A DNA stretch of 64,000 nucleotides, taken from Comamonas sp. (lineage in GTDB: Bacteria > Pseudomonadota > Gammaproteobacteria > Burkholderiales > Burkholderiaceae_C). Below, piece after piece: positions 7,455 through 16,585 of the stretch (within the stretch, counting starts at the first letter, position 1; each line of letters begins with the position of its first letter). The notes below the pieces were generated by a model, which worked only from the letters and a program-made list of their open reading frames with translations, did not search any database and was not told the origin of the DNA. Where the stretch lies: positions 266,710 through 330,709 of the forward strand of contig JAQVCA010000003.1 of assembly GCA_028690035.1 (NCBI GenBank). The letters run 5' to 3'. A program made the translations under genes and the position numbers.

Positions 7455-9143
7455 ATGTTGCGATCCATCCCCCGCCCCCATTACCTCCTCCATCCCCAGC
7501 GCGCGCAAGCGCCTTTGTTGCATGCGGCCACCCTGCTCTTGCTGCGCGGCCTGCCCAGTGGCGGCTGGGAGGTGCTGATGACGCGCCGCTCCGACAAAGC
7601 GAGCTTTGTGCCCGGCGGTTATGTTTTCCCCGGTGGGGGGATCGAGGCCCAGGACGCCCAAGACGATCTGCCCGTGCTGGCGCGCCCAGATATGCCTGCC
7701 CACGAGCGCCAGGCCGCCGTTGCTGCCGTGCGCGAAACGTTTGAAGAAATGGGCCTGCTGCTGGCCGTGCATGCCGATGGCCGCGCCGCCACCCAGGCCG
7801 ATGTGGAGGCACTGGAGCGCCACGCTCCGTTGTGGCCGCAGCTGGCCGCGCGTGGTCTGCGCCTGGATGTGCGCGGCGTCTGGCAGCTGGCGCATTGGAC
7901 GGCCGACCCCAATGTGCCCAAGCGCTTTGCCGTACCGTTTTTTGTGGCACTGGCCCCCCAGGACCAAACCCCGGTGGCCGATGAAAGCGAGCAGTTTGAA
8001 CCCGTCTGGGTGCAAGCCCAGCAAGCGCTGGCACAGTACAACGCCGGGCAGATGCCCATGATTTACCCCACCCTGCGCACCCTGGAAAAGCTGGCGCCGT
8101 ACGCCAGTGCCCCGGCCCTGCTGGCCGCGGTGCAGCCCGGCCCGCTGTGGCGCACCATGCCGCGTTCGGGGCAACTACAGGGTGAGCTGTACCGGGTGAT
8201 GGAAGACGAAGCCCCCTATGGCGAAATCGCTCTGGTGTGCCCCGATGGCCAGTCGCTGCATGTTCTGGACTGGCAAAGCACCCAGGCCGTGCCCTTGCGC
8301 AAAAACCTGCTGCGCCTGACAGCGCCCAACACCAGCGTCATGACCGGCCCGGGCACCAACAGCTATCTGGTGGGCGAGGTGGCCACGGGCTACATCGCCA
8401 TCGACCCCGGCCCGGACGATGCCGCGCATGTGCAGCGCCTGTTTGACGCTGCGGGGGGCGATATTCGCCAGATTGTCTGTACCCATTCCCACCCCGACCA
8501 TGCTCCCGGCGCCTGGCTGCTGCAAGCGCTGTGCGTGCAGCAGGGGCGCACCAAGCCGCAGGTGTTGGGTTTGCCCTCAGGCCCACATGCGGCGGCCCAT
8601 AGCCAGTTCAGCCCCGATTTTGAGCTACAAGATGAGGAGCTGCTCACGCTTACTGGGCAAGGGGAAAGCGGCAAAATCACCCATACTTTGCAAGTGCTGC
8701 ACACGCCTGGCCATGCCAGCAACCACCTGTGCCTGCTGCTGGTGGAAGATGCCTTGCTTTTTACCGGCGACCACATCCTCAACGGCAGCACCACCATCAT
8801 CAACCCACCCGACGGCAACATGGCCGCCTACCTGGACAGCCTGCAGCGTCTGGATGCGGTGTGCGCTGCGCACCAGGTCGAGTTCTTGCTGCCCGCGCAC
8901 GGCTACGTGCTGGGCAGCGCCCGCGCCGTGATCGCCCAGCTGCGCGCGCACCGCCTGGCGCGCGAGGCCAAGGTGCTGGCCGCCATGCGCGCCCTGCCCC
9001 AGGGCAGTGAACAGGACTGGGTGGCGCTGGCCTACGCCGATACGCCCCAGCCCTTATGGCCGCTGGCCACCAGAAGCCTACAGGCGCATGTGGAGCGCAT
9101 ACATGCTTTAGGCTTGCTGGATGTCGCACACCCTCACCCTTAA
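7455..9143 (+). CDS. NUDIX hydrolase-metallo-beta-lactamase fold fusion protein
   Basis: A 562-residue two-domain protein. Residues ~20-220 are NUDIX-like: FVPGGYVFPGGGIE, then RETFEEMG at 93-100, with a longer spacer than the classic Nudix box. Residues ~280-540 are a metallo-beta-lactamase hydrolase with HSHPDH at 344-349, HTPGHASNH from 416 and TGDH at 437-440, as in LACTB2-type enzymes. The NUDIX half probably cleaves a nucleoside-diphosphate-linked or CoA-type substrate; the substrate is unknown. The ATG at 7455 fits the domain start; the frame is open upstream through rnpB but that is not coding. Residues ~394-409 are encoded by a copy of the dispersed repeat. Confidence 0.88.
   Translation: MLRSIPRPHYLLHPQRAQAPLLHAATLLLLRGLPSGGWEVLMTRRSDKASFVPGGYVFPGGGIEAQDAQDDLPVLARPDMPAHERQAAVAAVRETFEEMGLLLAVHADGRAATQADVEALERHAPLWPQLAARGLRLDVRGVWQLAHWTADPNVPKRFAVPFFVALAPQDQTPVADESEQFEPVWVQAQQALAQYNAGQMPMIYPTLRTLEKLAPYASAPALLAAVQPGPLWRTMPRSGQLQGELYRVMEDEAPYGEIALVCPDGQSLHVLDWQSTQAVPLRKNLLRLTAPNTSVMTGPGTNSYLVGEVATGYIAIDPGPDDAAHVQRLFDAAGGDIRQIVCTHSHPDHAPGAWLLQALCVQQGRTKPQVLGLPSGPHAAAHSQFSPDFELQDEELLTLTGQGESGKITHTLQVLHTPGHASNHLCLLLVEDALLFTGDHILNGSTTIINPPDGNMAAYLDSLQRLDAVCAAHQVEFLLPAHGYVLGSARAVIAQLRAHRLAREAKVLAAMRALPQGSEQDWVALAYADTPQPLWPLATRSLQAHVERIHALGLLDVAHPHP
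8636..8680 (+). repeat. Dispersed repeat copy read in frame inside the NUDIX-MBL gene
   Basis: GAGCTGCTCACGCTTACTGG followed by GCAAGGGG and GCGGCAAAATC aligns with the family consensus, especially with the copy at 35533. It encodes roughly ELLTLTGQGESGKIT between the MBL metal motifs, a place where related proteins have a variable loop. Confidence 0.55.
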
Positions 9144-10104
9144 AAAGAAACCTGCCCCGCCTGCAGCGGCCCCCGCCCCCAAGGCCCGGGCGGCCTCGGC
9201 ACCTGCTTCAGCGAAAACGTCCAAGCCCGCCCAACGGGCCACATCTTTCCAATCTGCCCAACCTTCCAAGGCGGGCACCGTGCCAGCGCGTGCAGACCGG
9301 TCTGGGCCCGTGCGCCGTACACCTGCTGCCGTGCGTTCGCCTGTGCCCGAGCCCGAAGGCGAGCGCCTGTCCAAGCGCGTGGCGCAGCTGCTCGATTGCT
9401 CACGCCGCGAGGCCGAGTGCTACATCGAAAACGGCGCCGTGCAGGTCGATGGCCAAATGGTGCAAATCGTCGGCCAGCGCGTGTTGGCACACCAGCAAAT
9501 TGCCATTGCCCCGGGCGCACGCCCCGAGCCAGTGCCCCCCGTCACCCTGCTGGTACACAAACCGGCCGGCTGGGCCTTTGCCGATGGCGCACGCCCTGTG
9601 CGCGGTGCGAAAGGCAACGCCTGGGAGCTGCTCACCCCCGAGCGCTGGAGCCAGGGCGATGCACCCGCGCCACTCAAGCTGCTGCTCAAGCATTTCCAGG
9701 GCCAGCAGCCGCTGCTGGTGCTGCCCGTGGCGGCCAGCGGCCTGTGCGTGCTCTCGCAAGAGCCGCGCACCATCCGCAAGCTGACCGACGATGCACTCTA
9801 TCTGGAGCAGGAAGTCATCGCCCAGGTGCAAGGCCGTGCGGGCATGGACCCCGAGGGCCTGCAGCGTTTGTGCGATGGCACGGCCATTGCGGGCAAGCGC
9901 CTGCCGCGCATCAAGGTCAGCTGGCAAAACGAAGAACGCCTGCGCTTTGCCCTGCAAGGCATTTTTGCGCATGAGGTGCAAGCCATGTGCCACGGCGTGG
10001 GGCTGCAGCTGGTGGGCCTCAAGCGCTTGCGCATTGGTCGCATTCCACTGGGTGCCTTGCCCGAAGGGCATTGGCGCTATTTGCAACCGTGGGAGCGCTT
10101 TTAG
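9121..10104 (+). CDS. S4-domain RNA-binding protein, degenerate RsuA/RluF-type pseudouridine synthase
   Basis: A 327-residue protein. The first ~75 residues are low-complexity and rich in Ala, Pro, Lys and Arg. An S4 RNA-binding domain follows (ERLSKRVAQLLDCSRREAE... at 81-128), then a domain like RsuA/RluB/RluF including HKPAG at 146-150. The catalytic motif of that family is GRLDxxTxGLLLLT; here the matching stretch is LVLPVAASGLCVLSQE at ~199-214, with no aspartate. It is therefore probably not an active pseudouridine synthase. The ATG overlaps the end of the NUDIX-MBL gene by 23 bases, suggesting coupled translation. Confidence 0.82.
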   Translation: MSHTLTLKKKPAPPAAAPAPKARAASAPASAKTSKPAQRATSFQSAQPSKAGTVPARADRSGPVRRTPAAVRSPVPEPEGERLSKRVAQLLDCSRREAECYIENGAVQVDGQMVQIVGQRVLAHQQIAIAPGARPEPVPPVTLLVHKPAGWAFADGARPVRGAKGNAWELLTPERWSQGDAPAPLKLLLKHFQGQQPLLVLPVAASGLCVLSQEPRTIRKLTDDALYLEQEVIAQVQGRAGMDPEGLQRLCDGTAIAGKRLPRIKVSWQNEERLRFALQGIFAHEVQAMCHGVGLQLVGLKRLRIGRIPLGALPEGHWRYLQPWERF

Positions 10105-10181
10105 CGCGGCGCCCCATGCTGGCGCCACGCGGTGGCGCTGGTCATAATTGCCCCTGTTTTGCCTCTCAGTGATACCTCAAC

Positions 10182-10886
10182 ATGCACACGAACGATTTCC
10201 CCGCGCTCACCGAGCAGCAGATCGCCCAGTACCTGCTGCTGCACCCCGAGTTTTTTGAACACCACGCCGAGCTGCTCACCCAGGTGCAGCTGGTCAGCAG
10301 CCACGACCAGCGCGTCGTCAGCCTGCAAGAGCGTCAGGCGCAAATGCTGCGCGAAAAAAATCGTTCCCTGGAGCTGCGCATTGCCGAGATGGTGCGCCAC
10401 AGCAGCGAGAACGCCAGCATCGCCCACAAAGTCCACCGCTGGAGCTGCGCTCTGGCGGCCGTGCCCGATGCGCGCGCCCTGCCCCACGTGATCAGCGAAG
10501 GCCTGCAGCGCGAGTTTGACGTGCCCCAGGTGGCCGTGCGCGTGTGGCAGGTGGCCGGGCCCTTCATGGGGCTGCCCTTCACGCTGGGCGTGAGCGAAGA
10601 CGCCAAGGCCTTTGCCACCTCGCTGACCATGCCGTTTTGCGGCCCCAACCTGGGCTTTGAACCCACCACCTGGCTGCCGCGCCCCGATGAGGTGCAGTCG
10701 CTGGCGCTTTTGACGCTGCGCGAAGGCCCCAACGACAGCCAGACCCCGGCGTTTGGCCTGCTGGTGCTGGGCTCGCCCGATCCGCTGCGCTTCGATGCCA
10801 CCATGGGCACCGAATTTTTGGCGCGCATTGCCGAGCAGGCCAGCGCCGCGCTGGCGCGTTTGCGCATCGGTGGCGGTGGCAACTGA
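10182..10886 (+). CDS. DUF484 family protein (GAF-like)
   Basis: A 234-residue DUF484 protein. The N-terminus has the family signature (QIAQYLLLHPEFFEHHAELL), followed by a coiled segment (VSLQERQAQMLREKNRSLELRI) and a GAF-like C-terminal half. Function unknown; in many proteobacteria the gene lies between dapF and xerC. Here neither partner is present and the next 215 bases hold a large inverted pair of dispersed repeats, which suggests local rearrangement. The start at 10182 follows directly on a short upstream gap. Confidence 0.88.
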   Translation: MHTNDFPALTEQQIAQYLLLHPEFFEHHAELLTQVQLVSSHDQRVVSLQERQAQMLREKNRSLELRIAEMVRHSSENASIAHKVHRWSCALAAVPDARALPHVISEGLQREFDVPQVAVRVWQVAGPFMGLPFTLGVSEDAKAFATSLTMPFCGPNLGFEPTTWLPRPDEVQSLALLTLREGPNDSQTPAFGLLVLGSPDPLRFDATMGTEFLARIAEQASAALARLRIGGGGN

Positions 10887-10944
10887 TGCGGCTTGGGCGC
10901 AGGCCTATCTGCTTGGCAAGAGGCGCGCAGACCGGGCCGCCCCG

Positions 10945-11042
10945 GTTGCTATTTTTATAAGAGTATTTGGCGCTGACTCTTTAAGGTTTTCAATGCATAT
11001 TTATATTGAAAGCCTTGATCTAAAAGCGCTACCAGCTATTGT
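10945..11042. repeat. Inverted pair of dispersed repeats between DUF484 gene and cobW-like gene
   Basis: The right half reads on the minus strand AATAGCTGGTAGCGCTTTT; the left half has TTTGGCGCTGACTC. The two meet in an inverted repeat with 12-base arms (10983-10994 and 11005-11016, 11 of 12 match) around a 10-base AT-rich spacer. The structure could fold into a long hairpin in RNA. Confidence 0.6.
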
Positions 11043-11101
11043 TTTTGCCGTTGTGCCCCATCCAGGCCCAGCGGCTTTGTGTTGCAGAAGGTGAATTTTC
11101 C

Positions 11102-12199
11102 ATGGCATTGATTCCAACCACCATCCTCACGGGCTTTTTGGGCGCGGGCAAAACCACGCTGCTCAAGCGCCTGCTCAGCGAAGCGCACGGCATGAAAATC
11201 GCCGTGATCGAAAACGAGTTTGGTGAAGAAAACATCGACACCGACATCCTGAAAACCGAATCCAAAGAGCAAATCCTGCAGATGAGCAACGGCTGCATCT
11301 GCTGCACCATCCGCGAAGACCTGCGCGAAACCTTGCAACTGCTGGCGGCCAAACGCCGCAAGGGCCTGGTGGAGTTTGACCGCATCGTCATCGAAACCAC
11401 CGGCCTGGCCGACCCCGGCCCGGTGGTGCAGACCTTTTTTATGGACGATGAGATTGCCGAGACCTATCTGGTCGATTCCATCCTCACCCTGGTCGATGCC
11501 AAACACGCGCAGCAGCAGCTGGACGACCGCCAGGAAGCGCGCCGCCAGGTGGGTTTTGCCGACCAGATTTTCCTGAGCAAGACCGACCTCATCAGCACGC
11601 AAGACAAAGAGGCGCTGATCCACCGCCTCAAGCACATGAACCCGCGCGCGCCCATCGAGGCGGTGCATTTTGGCCAGGTGGATTTGCACAAGGTGCTCGA
11701 TTTGCGCGGCTTTAACCTGAACGCCAAGCTGGAAGTCGATCCCGATTTTCTGCAAGCCGACGAGCACGACCACAGCCACTGTGACCACGCGCACAGCCAC
11801 TGTGACCATGACCACGGCCACTGCGATCACGATCACGGGCATGCCCATGAGCACGGGGCGCATTGCAAGCACCCGCACCACCATCACCACGACGATGATG
11901 TGAAGAGCTTTGTTTACCGTGCCACACGCCCGTTCGACCCGGCCAAGCTGGAGGATTTTTTGGGTGCCATCGTCAACATCTACGGCCCGCGCATGCTGCG
12001 CTACAAGGGCGTTCTCGATATGCAGGGCACCCAGCGCAAGGTGATTTTCCAGGGCGTACACCAGCTCATGGGCAGCGACCTGGGGCCAGAGTGGGCACCG
12101 GACGAACGCCGCGAAAGCCGCATGGTGTTCATTGGCATCGACCTGCCCCAGGACATCTTGCGCCAGGGCCTCGATCAGAGTCTGGTGGCGCAGGGGTAA
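11102..12199 (+). CDS. CobW/COG0523 family GTP-binding metallochaperone with His-rich tract
   Basis: A 365-residue G3E-family GTPase. Walker A is GFLGAGKTT at 11-19; the metal-binding CxCC motif is GCICC at 64-68; the guanine-specificity region is SKTD. Between the GTPase domain and the CobW C-terminal domain (from ~270) lies a tract of about 45 residues (219-264) made mostly of His, Asp and Cys, a likely zinc or nickel store. COG0523 proteins deliver zinc, cobalt or iron to client proteins; the client here is unknown. The start at 11102 has AAGGTG upstream. It precedes a DksA gene that lacks the usual zinc cysteines. Confidence 0.9.
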   Translation: MALIPTTILTGFLGAGKTTLLKRLLSEAHGMKIAVIENEFGEENIDTDILKTESKEQILQMSNGCICCTIREDLRETLQLLAAKRRKGLVEFDRIVIETTGLADPGPVVQTFFMDDEIAETYLVDSILTLVDAKHAQQQLDDRQEARRQVGFADQIFLSKTDLISTQDKEALIHRLKHMNPRAPIEAVHFGQVDLHKVLDLRGFNLNAKLEVDPDFLQADEHDHSHCDHAHSHCDHDHGHCDHDHGHAHEHGAHCKHPHHHHHDDDVKSFVYRATRPFDPAKLEDFLGAIVNIYGPRMLRYKGVLDMQGTQRKVIFQGVHQLMGSDLGPEWAPDERRESRMVFIGIDLPQDILRQGLDQSLVAQG

Positions 12200-12257
12200 G
12201 CGGCGTTGCGCGGTTGCGCGGTTGCGGGTTTACCCGTGGGTTGGCATTGGTTCGACC

Positions 12258-12284
12258 TTGACCAACCAAGCCGTGCGATATAAA
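12258..12284 (+). promoter_or_regulatory. Possible sigma-70 promoter of dksA
   Basis: TTGACC at 12258-12263 and TATAAA at 12279-12284 with a 15-base spacer, about 130 bases before dksA. The short spacer makes it a tentative call. The rest of the 215-base gap shows no gene. Confidence 0.35.
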
Positions 12285-12414
12285 GGCTGCCTTCGGCACG
12301 GGGGTCGATACAATCGCGCCCGCTTGTTCCGGCAGGGGCAGCCCGCAGCGGCGCACTCCTGCCACCCATCCATCACCCGGCAGCCTAGGCCGCCTCTGTT
12401 GTGACGCAAAAACT

Positions 12415-12909
12415 ATGACTACGACCATTTCCGCACCCCTCTCTCTGGTGGCTAAGCGCGACCCCAAGCTGGCCAACAACTGGAAGACCAAGCCCGTTGA
12501 GGAGCTGACCGATGCTGAAATCGTGGCCATGCCCGACAGCGAGTACATGAACGATGTACAGCTGGCCTATTTCCGCTTGAAACTGCAAAAACTCAAGCAG
12601 GACATGCACGCCAACGCGGGCGAGACGGCAGAAAACCTGCGCGAGGACACCGTGGTCGTGCCCGACCCGGCCGATCGCGCCACCATCGAAGAAGAGCATG
12701 CACTGGAGCTGCGCACACGCGACCGCGAGCGCAAGTTGCTGAAAAAGATCGAACAATCGATTGCCAGCATCGACAGCGGCGAATACGGCTACTGCGACGA
12801 GACGGGCGAGCCCATCGGCGTGCCCCGCCTGCTGGCGCGCCCCACAGCCACGCTGTCCCTAGAAGCGCAGCAGCGACGCGAATTGAAGCAAAAAATGTTT
12901 GGTGATTAA
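12415..12909 (+). CDS. dksA: RNA polymerase-binding transcription factor DksA, cysteine-poor type
   Basis: A 164-residue DksA. It enters the secondary channel of RNA polymerase and works with ppGpp. The coiled-coil tip keeps DPADRA (the DxxDA-type acidic tip). The globular part reads YGYCDETGEPIGVPRLLARP and then TATLSLEAQ: only one of the four zinc-ligand cysteines (near residue 127) remains. This form is common in alpha- and betaproteobacteria and resembles zinc-independent DksA2. It follows the COG0523 gene on the same strand, with its own probable promoter. Confidence 0.93.
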   Translation: MTTTISAPLSLVAKRDPKLANNWKTKPVEELTDAEIVAMPDSEYMNDVQLAYFRLKLQKLKQDMHANAGETAENLREDTVVVPDPADRATIEEEHALELRTRDRERKLLKKIEQSIASIDSGEYGYCDETGEPIGVPRLLARPTATLSLEAQQRRELKQKMFGD

Positions 12910-12947
12910 GCGATTACCGCAGCTGTGAGGCCGCTAGTATCAAGACC

Positions 12948-14540
12948 ATGAGCAACGAGGCTGGCACCCAGAAATCAGGCGGTTTTTTCTCCAAAGTTAT
13001 GCACCTGGTGCGTGGCAAGGAGGAAGGGTCGCTGGAGAGCGTGGGCGACACCCTCAGTCTGGATAGCCGCCAAGAGCTGCGCCAGACCATGCAGCGCAAG
13101 CGGCGCAACGATGCCATACGCCTGCAAGAGTTTGCCCAGCTGCGTCAAGCGCGCCTGCAAGGTGCGCAAGGCCAGCCGGTGCAGCCCATCCCCGCTCCCA
13201 TCCAGAGCTTTTTGCCGGCTGAAGAGCAGGAAAACACTCTGAAAAGCACGCAAACGTTGCGCAAGATCGATGTGATCGAGGCGCAAATGTCCAGCCAGTG
13301 GTGGGGCGATGGCCATGGCAACCGAACCCAACCTGCCGCCGGCACCTCTAGCGCCCAAGCGCGGCTCTTGCTCGGAGAAGACACCGATGCCCAGGCCGCT
13401 GCGGTTCCCACGTCTATCCAGGAGCGTCGTGCCGTGGAGTTTCAGCCACACCCCGATTTGGAAGAGCCCGCCATCCTGTTCGCCCATGGCGATGCAGCGG
13501 CGGCGCGTACCCGTTTGCTGGAGCATTTGGCCCAGGTGTTGGGCACCGAGCCCATTGATCCCCAGCAGGCAGCCGCCTTGTGGCATGCCGCGCTGGACCT
13601 GTGCCGTGCCACCGGCGATGAAGAAACCTTTGAGCCACTGGCCATCGACTACGCCGCGCACTTTGGGCGCTCGGCACCGCTGTGGACGTCGCTGCCCGCC
13701 CAGCTGGGTATGGCGCCGCTCTACGGCAACAAACAACAGCCCGCAGCACGCAAGGGGCAGTGGCAAAGCCCTGCGGGGCTGACCAGCGGCTCGGTCACTG
13801 CGCTGCAGGCGACCATTGCACGTGCCGCCGCGCCTTGGGGCATGTCGTGGCAGCGCCTGCACTCTATCGACGATGCCGCCTTGCCCGCTTTGGCCCAGCT
13901 GCTGCACCGCTGGGCCGAGCAAAAAGGCCAGTTTGTCTGGTCGCACGCCGGGGTCTTGCTGCAGTTGCTGCAGCAGCACACGGTGCCGGGACAAGCCGAT
14001 GTTTCGCCCCAGTGGTGGCTGCTGCGCATGGCGGTGCTGCGTTTTGTGCACCGCATGGATGAATACGAGCAGGTGGCACTGGATTACTGCATCACCTACG
14101 AGGTCTCGCCCCCGCAGTGGCAGGAGCCCCAGCACCAGTGCTTGGTGGAAGAAGAAGGAGAGGCCGACCTGACCACCCTGGACGACAGCAGCTTGCTCTC
14201 GGGCATGGACGCAGTCCCGGGCAGCCATTCCAAGGCCGCCGTGCCGCTGCAGCTGCCCATACTGGGCGATGGCCTGTTCGGCATTCTGGAGGGCGATGTG
14301 CAAGAACCCCTAGAGGCCATCGAGGCCAAGGCCGGTAGCACCCCCTGTGGGGTGGAGGTCGATTGCAGCCTGTTGATTCGCCTAGATTTTGTGGCGGCCG
14401 GCGGCCTGCTCAACTGGGCAGCCAGCATGCAGGGCAAGGGCTACCGCCTGCGCTTTGTCAATCTGCACCAGCTCACGGCGGCATTCATGCACGTCATTGG
14501 CGTGCAAGAGCACGCCAAGTTGATGCTGCGCGCGGTCTGA
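12948..14540 (+). CDS. Protein with C-terminal STAS-like domain, function unknown
   Basis: A 530-residue protein. The N-terminal ~110 residues are charged and probably flexible; residues ~170-400 look helical and contain Trp/Leu-rich repeats without a motif I know. The last ~75 residues (VEVDCSLLIRLDFVAAGGLL, then YRLRFVNLHQLTAAFMHVIG) resemble a STAS domain of the MlaB or anti-anti-sigma type, including the strand-loop-helix that normally bears the serine switch, here LDFVAAG. The position between dksA and hslV may be conserved in the family. No enzymatic motif is seen; a scaffold or sensor role is only a guess. Confidence 0.65.
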   Translation: MSNEAGTQKSGGFFSKVMHLVRGKEEGSLESVGDTLSLDSRQELRQTMQRKRRNDAIRLQEFAQLRQARLQGAQGQPVQPIPAPIQSFLPAEEQENTLKSTQTLRKIDVIEAQMSSQWWGDGHGNRTQPAAGTSSAQARLLLGEDTDAQAAAVPTSIQERRAVEFQPHPDLEEPAILFAHGDAAAARTRLLEHLAQVLGTEPIDPQQAAALWHAALDLCRATGDEETFEPLAIDYAAHFGRSAPLWTSLPAQLGMAPLYGNKQQPAARKGQWQSPAGLTSGSVTALQATIARAAAPWGMSWQRLHSIDDAALPALAQLLHRWAEQKGQFVWSHAGVLLQLLQQHTVPGQADVSPQWWLLRMAVLRFVHRMDEYEQVALDYCITYEVSPPQWQEPQHQCLVEEEGEADLTTLDDSSLLSGMDAVPGSHSKAAVPLQLPILGDGLFGILEGDVQEPLEAIEAKAGSTPCGVEVDCSLLIRLDFVAAGGLLNWAASMQGKGYRLRFVNLHQLTAAFMHVIGVQEHAKLMLRAV

Positions 14541-14596
14541 CTTTTTGCTGAAAGAAGCCCTTGTAATTGGACGCAGCGCCGTCACTTGTGGCCGCT

Positions 14597-15166
14597 ATGG
14601 AACAATTTCACGGCACCACCATCATCAGCGTGCGGCGGCAAACGCCGCAGGGCATGGAAGTCGCTATCGGCGGCGACGGGCAAGTCACTTTGGGGCATAT
14701 CGTTGTCAAAGGCAGTGCCCGCAAGGTACGCAAGCTGTACCACGGCAAGGTTCTGGCCGGCTTTGCCGGTGCCACCGCCGATGCCTTTACTTTGTTTGAG
14801 CGTTTTGAGGCCAAGCTGGAAAAGCACCAGGGCCACCTGATGCGCGCGGCCATCGAGCTGACCAAGGAGTGGCGCACCGATCGCGTGCTGCGCAAGCTCG
14901 AAGCCATGCTGGCGGTGGCCGATCACTCGGCCTCGCTCATCATCACCGGCAACGGCGATGTGCTCGAGCCCGAGCAGGGCATCGTGGCCATTGGTTCGGG
15001 TGGGGCGTATGCCCACTCGGCGGCCAAGGCGCTGCTCAACCACACCGAGTTGTCGGCCCAGGACATTGTGAAAAAGTCGCTGGAAATCGCCGGCGAGCTG
15101 TGCATCTACACCAACATGCACCACACCATCGAAACACTGCCACCTGTGGCAGACAGTCAAAAATAA
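14597..15166 (+). CDS. hslV: ATP-dependent protease HslVU (ClpQY), peptidase subunit
   Basis: A 189-residue proteasome-like subunit. The conserved N-terminus [14 protein letters not shown] indicates processing just before T7, the catalytic N-terminal threonine. Family stretches include [28 protein letters not shown] and [11 protein letters not shown] use ATG 14597; a TTG ten codons upstream is in frame but unlikely. HslV forms a double hexamer capped by HslU and degrades misfolded proteins and SulA. It is the first gene of the hslVU pair; I see no clear sigma-32 promoter in the short gap before it. Confidence 0.96.
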   Translation: MEQFHGTTIISVRRQTPQGMEVAIGGDGQVTLGHIVVKGSARKVRKLYHGKVLAGFAGATADAFTLFERFEAKLEKHQGHLMRAAIELTKEWRTDRVLRKLEAMLAVADHSASLIITGNGDVLEPEQGIVAIGSGGAYAHSAAKALLNHTELSAQDIVKKSLEIAGELCIYTNMHHTIETLPPVADSQK

Positions 15167-15212
15167 GAGCTGCTAGCGCTTACTGGATAAGCATTTTCAG
15201 CCATTTTTATGG
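15167..15212 (+). repeat. Dispersed repeat copy between hslV and hslU
   Basis: AGAGCTGCTAGCGCTTACTG then GATAAGCATTTTCAGCC and ATTTTTATGG; close to consensus. It begins right after the hslV stop and fills the intergenic gap, so it is transcribed within the operon. Confidence 0.75.
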
Positions 15213-15219
15213 ATAAACC

Positions 15220-16539
15220 ATGTCGTCCATGACCCCCCAAGAAATTGTCAGTGAACTCGATCGCCACATCGTCGGCCAGCAAGGGGCCAAGCGTGCGGTG
15301 GCGATTGCGCTGCGCAACCGCTGGCGCCGTCAGCAGGTCGATGAGGCCCTGCGCCCCGAGATCACCCCGAAAAACATTCTCATGATTGGCCCCACGGGCG
15401 TGGGCAAGACCGAAATTGCCCGCCGCCTGGCACGCCTGGCCGATGCGCCCTTCATCAAGATCGAGGCCACCAAGTTCACCGAAGTGGGCTACGTGGGCAA
15501 GGATGTGGACACCATCATCCGCGACCTGGCCGAGGTGGCCATCAAGCAGGCGCGCGAGTCCGAGATCAAAAAGCAGCGCATGCGCGCTGAGGATGCTGCC
15601 GAAGAGCGTATCTTGGACGTGCTGCTGCCCCCGGCACGCACCAACGACACGCAGCCTGCCGACAATGCCACGCGCCAGGTGTTTCGCAAGAAGCTGCGCG
15701 AAGGACAGCTGGACGATAAAGAAATTGACATCGACCTGCTCGATGCGCGCCCGCAAGTGGAAATCATGGGCCCGCAAGGCATGGAAGAGATGGCCGAGCA
15801 GCTGCGCGGGTTGTTTAGCCAAATGGGCCAGGAGCGGCGCAAGACGCGCAAGCTCAAGATCAAGGAAGCGCTCAAGCTGTTGGTCGATGAAGAAGCGGCC
15901 AAGCTGGTCAACGAAGAAGACCTGAAGACCCGCGCCATTCACAATCTGGAGCAAAACGGCATCGTCTTTCTCGATGAGATCGACAAGGTCGCTTCGCGCC
16001 AGGAAAGTGGCGGCGCTGAAGTTTCGCGCCAAGGCGTGCAGCGCGATTTGCTGCCGCTGGTGGAGGGCACTACGGTTTCGACCAAGTACGGCATGGTCAA
16101 AACCGACCACATTTTGTTCATCGCCTCGGGCGCGTTCCATCTGGCCAAGCCCAGCGATCTGATTCCTGAGCTGCAGGGGCGCTTTCCGATTCGCGTGGAA
16201 CTGGACAGCCTGTCGGTGCAGGACTTTGAGGCCATCCTCACGCAAACCCATGCCAGCCTGGTCAAGCAGTACCAGGCGCTGCTGGCCACCGAGGGCGTGG
16301 CGCTGGAATTCACCCCCGAAGGCATCACGCGCCTGGCGCACACCGCGTTCACGGTGAACGAGCGCACCGAAAACATCGGCGCGCGGCGCCTGTCCACCGT
16401 GATGGAGCGCTTGCTCGATGAGGTGAGCTTCGATGCGGTCAAGCACCAAGGCCAGACGGTGGTGATCGACGCGGCGTACGTGGATGCGCGTCTGGAGCAG
16501 CTCAGTCAGGACGAGGATTTGTCGCGCTATATTCTTTGA
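15220..16539 (+). CDS. hslU: ATP-dependent protease HslVU, ATPase subunit HslU
   Basis: A 439-residue AAA+ unfoldase that feeds HslV. Walker A is GPTGVGKT at 57-64, the substrate-gripping pore loop is GYVG at 90-93, Walker B is VFLDEID near 248-254, and the insertion I-domain spans about 110-240. The C-terminus ends in LSRYIL, the tail that docks into HslV. Length matches the family (about 440). A strong terminator 47 bases after the stop codon ends the operon. Confidence 0.97.
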   Translation: MSSMTPQEIVSELDRHIVGQQGAKRAVAIALRNRWRRQQVDEALRPEITPKNILMIGPTGVGKTEIARRLARLADAPFIKIEATKFTEVGYVGKDVDTIIRDLAEVAIKQARESEIKKQRMRAEDAAEERILDVLLPPARTNDTQPADNATRQVFRKKLREGQLDDKEIDIDLLDARPQVEIMGPQGMEEMAEQLRGLFSQMGQERRKTRKLKIKEALKLLVDEEAAKLVNEEDLKTRAIHNLEQNGIVFLDEIDKVASRQESGGAEVSRQGVQRDLLPLVEGTTVSTKYGMVKTDHILFIASGAFHLAKPSDLIPELQGRFPIRVELDSLSVQDFEAILTQTHASLVKQYQALLATEGVALEFTPEGITRLAHTAFTVNERTENIGARRLSTVMERLLDEVSFDAVKHQGQTVVIDAAYVDARLEQLSQDEDLSRYIL

Positions 16540-16585
16540 CGTCCACATGCGCCGCTATGGATGGGGCGCTCGCTTAAAATGCCCA

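Noticed and set aside
13345..13375. CTCTAGCGCCCAAGCGC inside the STAS-like gene as another repeat copy
   Set aside because: Only about eleven bases match the consensus and the rest diverges; it could be chance in GC-rich coding DNA.
12975..14303. 442-codon minus-strand open frame opposite the STAS-like gene
   Set aside because: The plus-strand frame has a coherent C-terminal STAS-like domain; the minus frame shows only low-complexity shadow composition.
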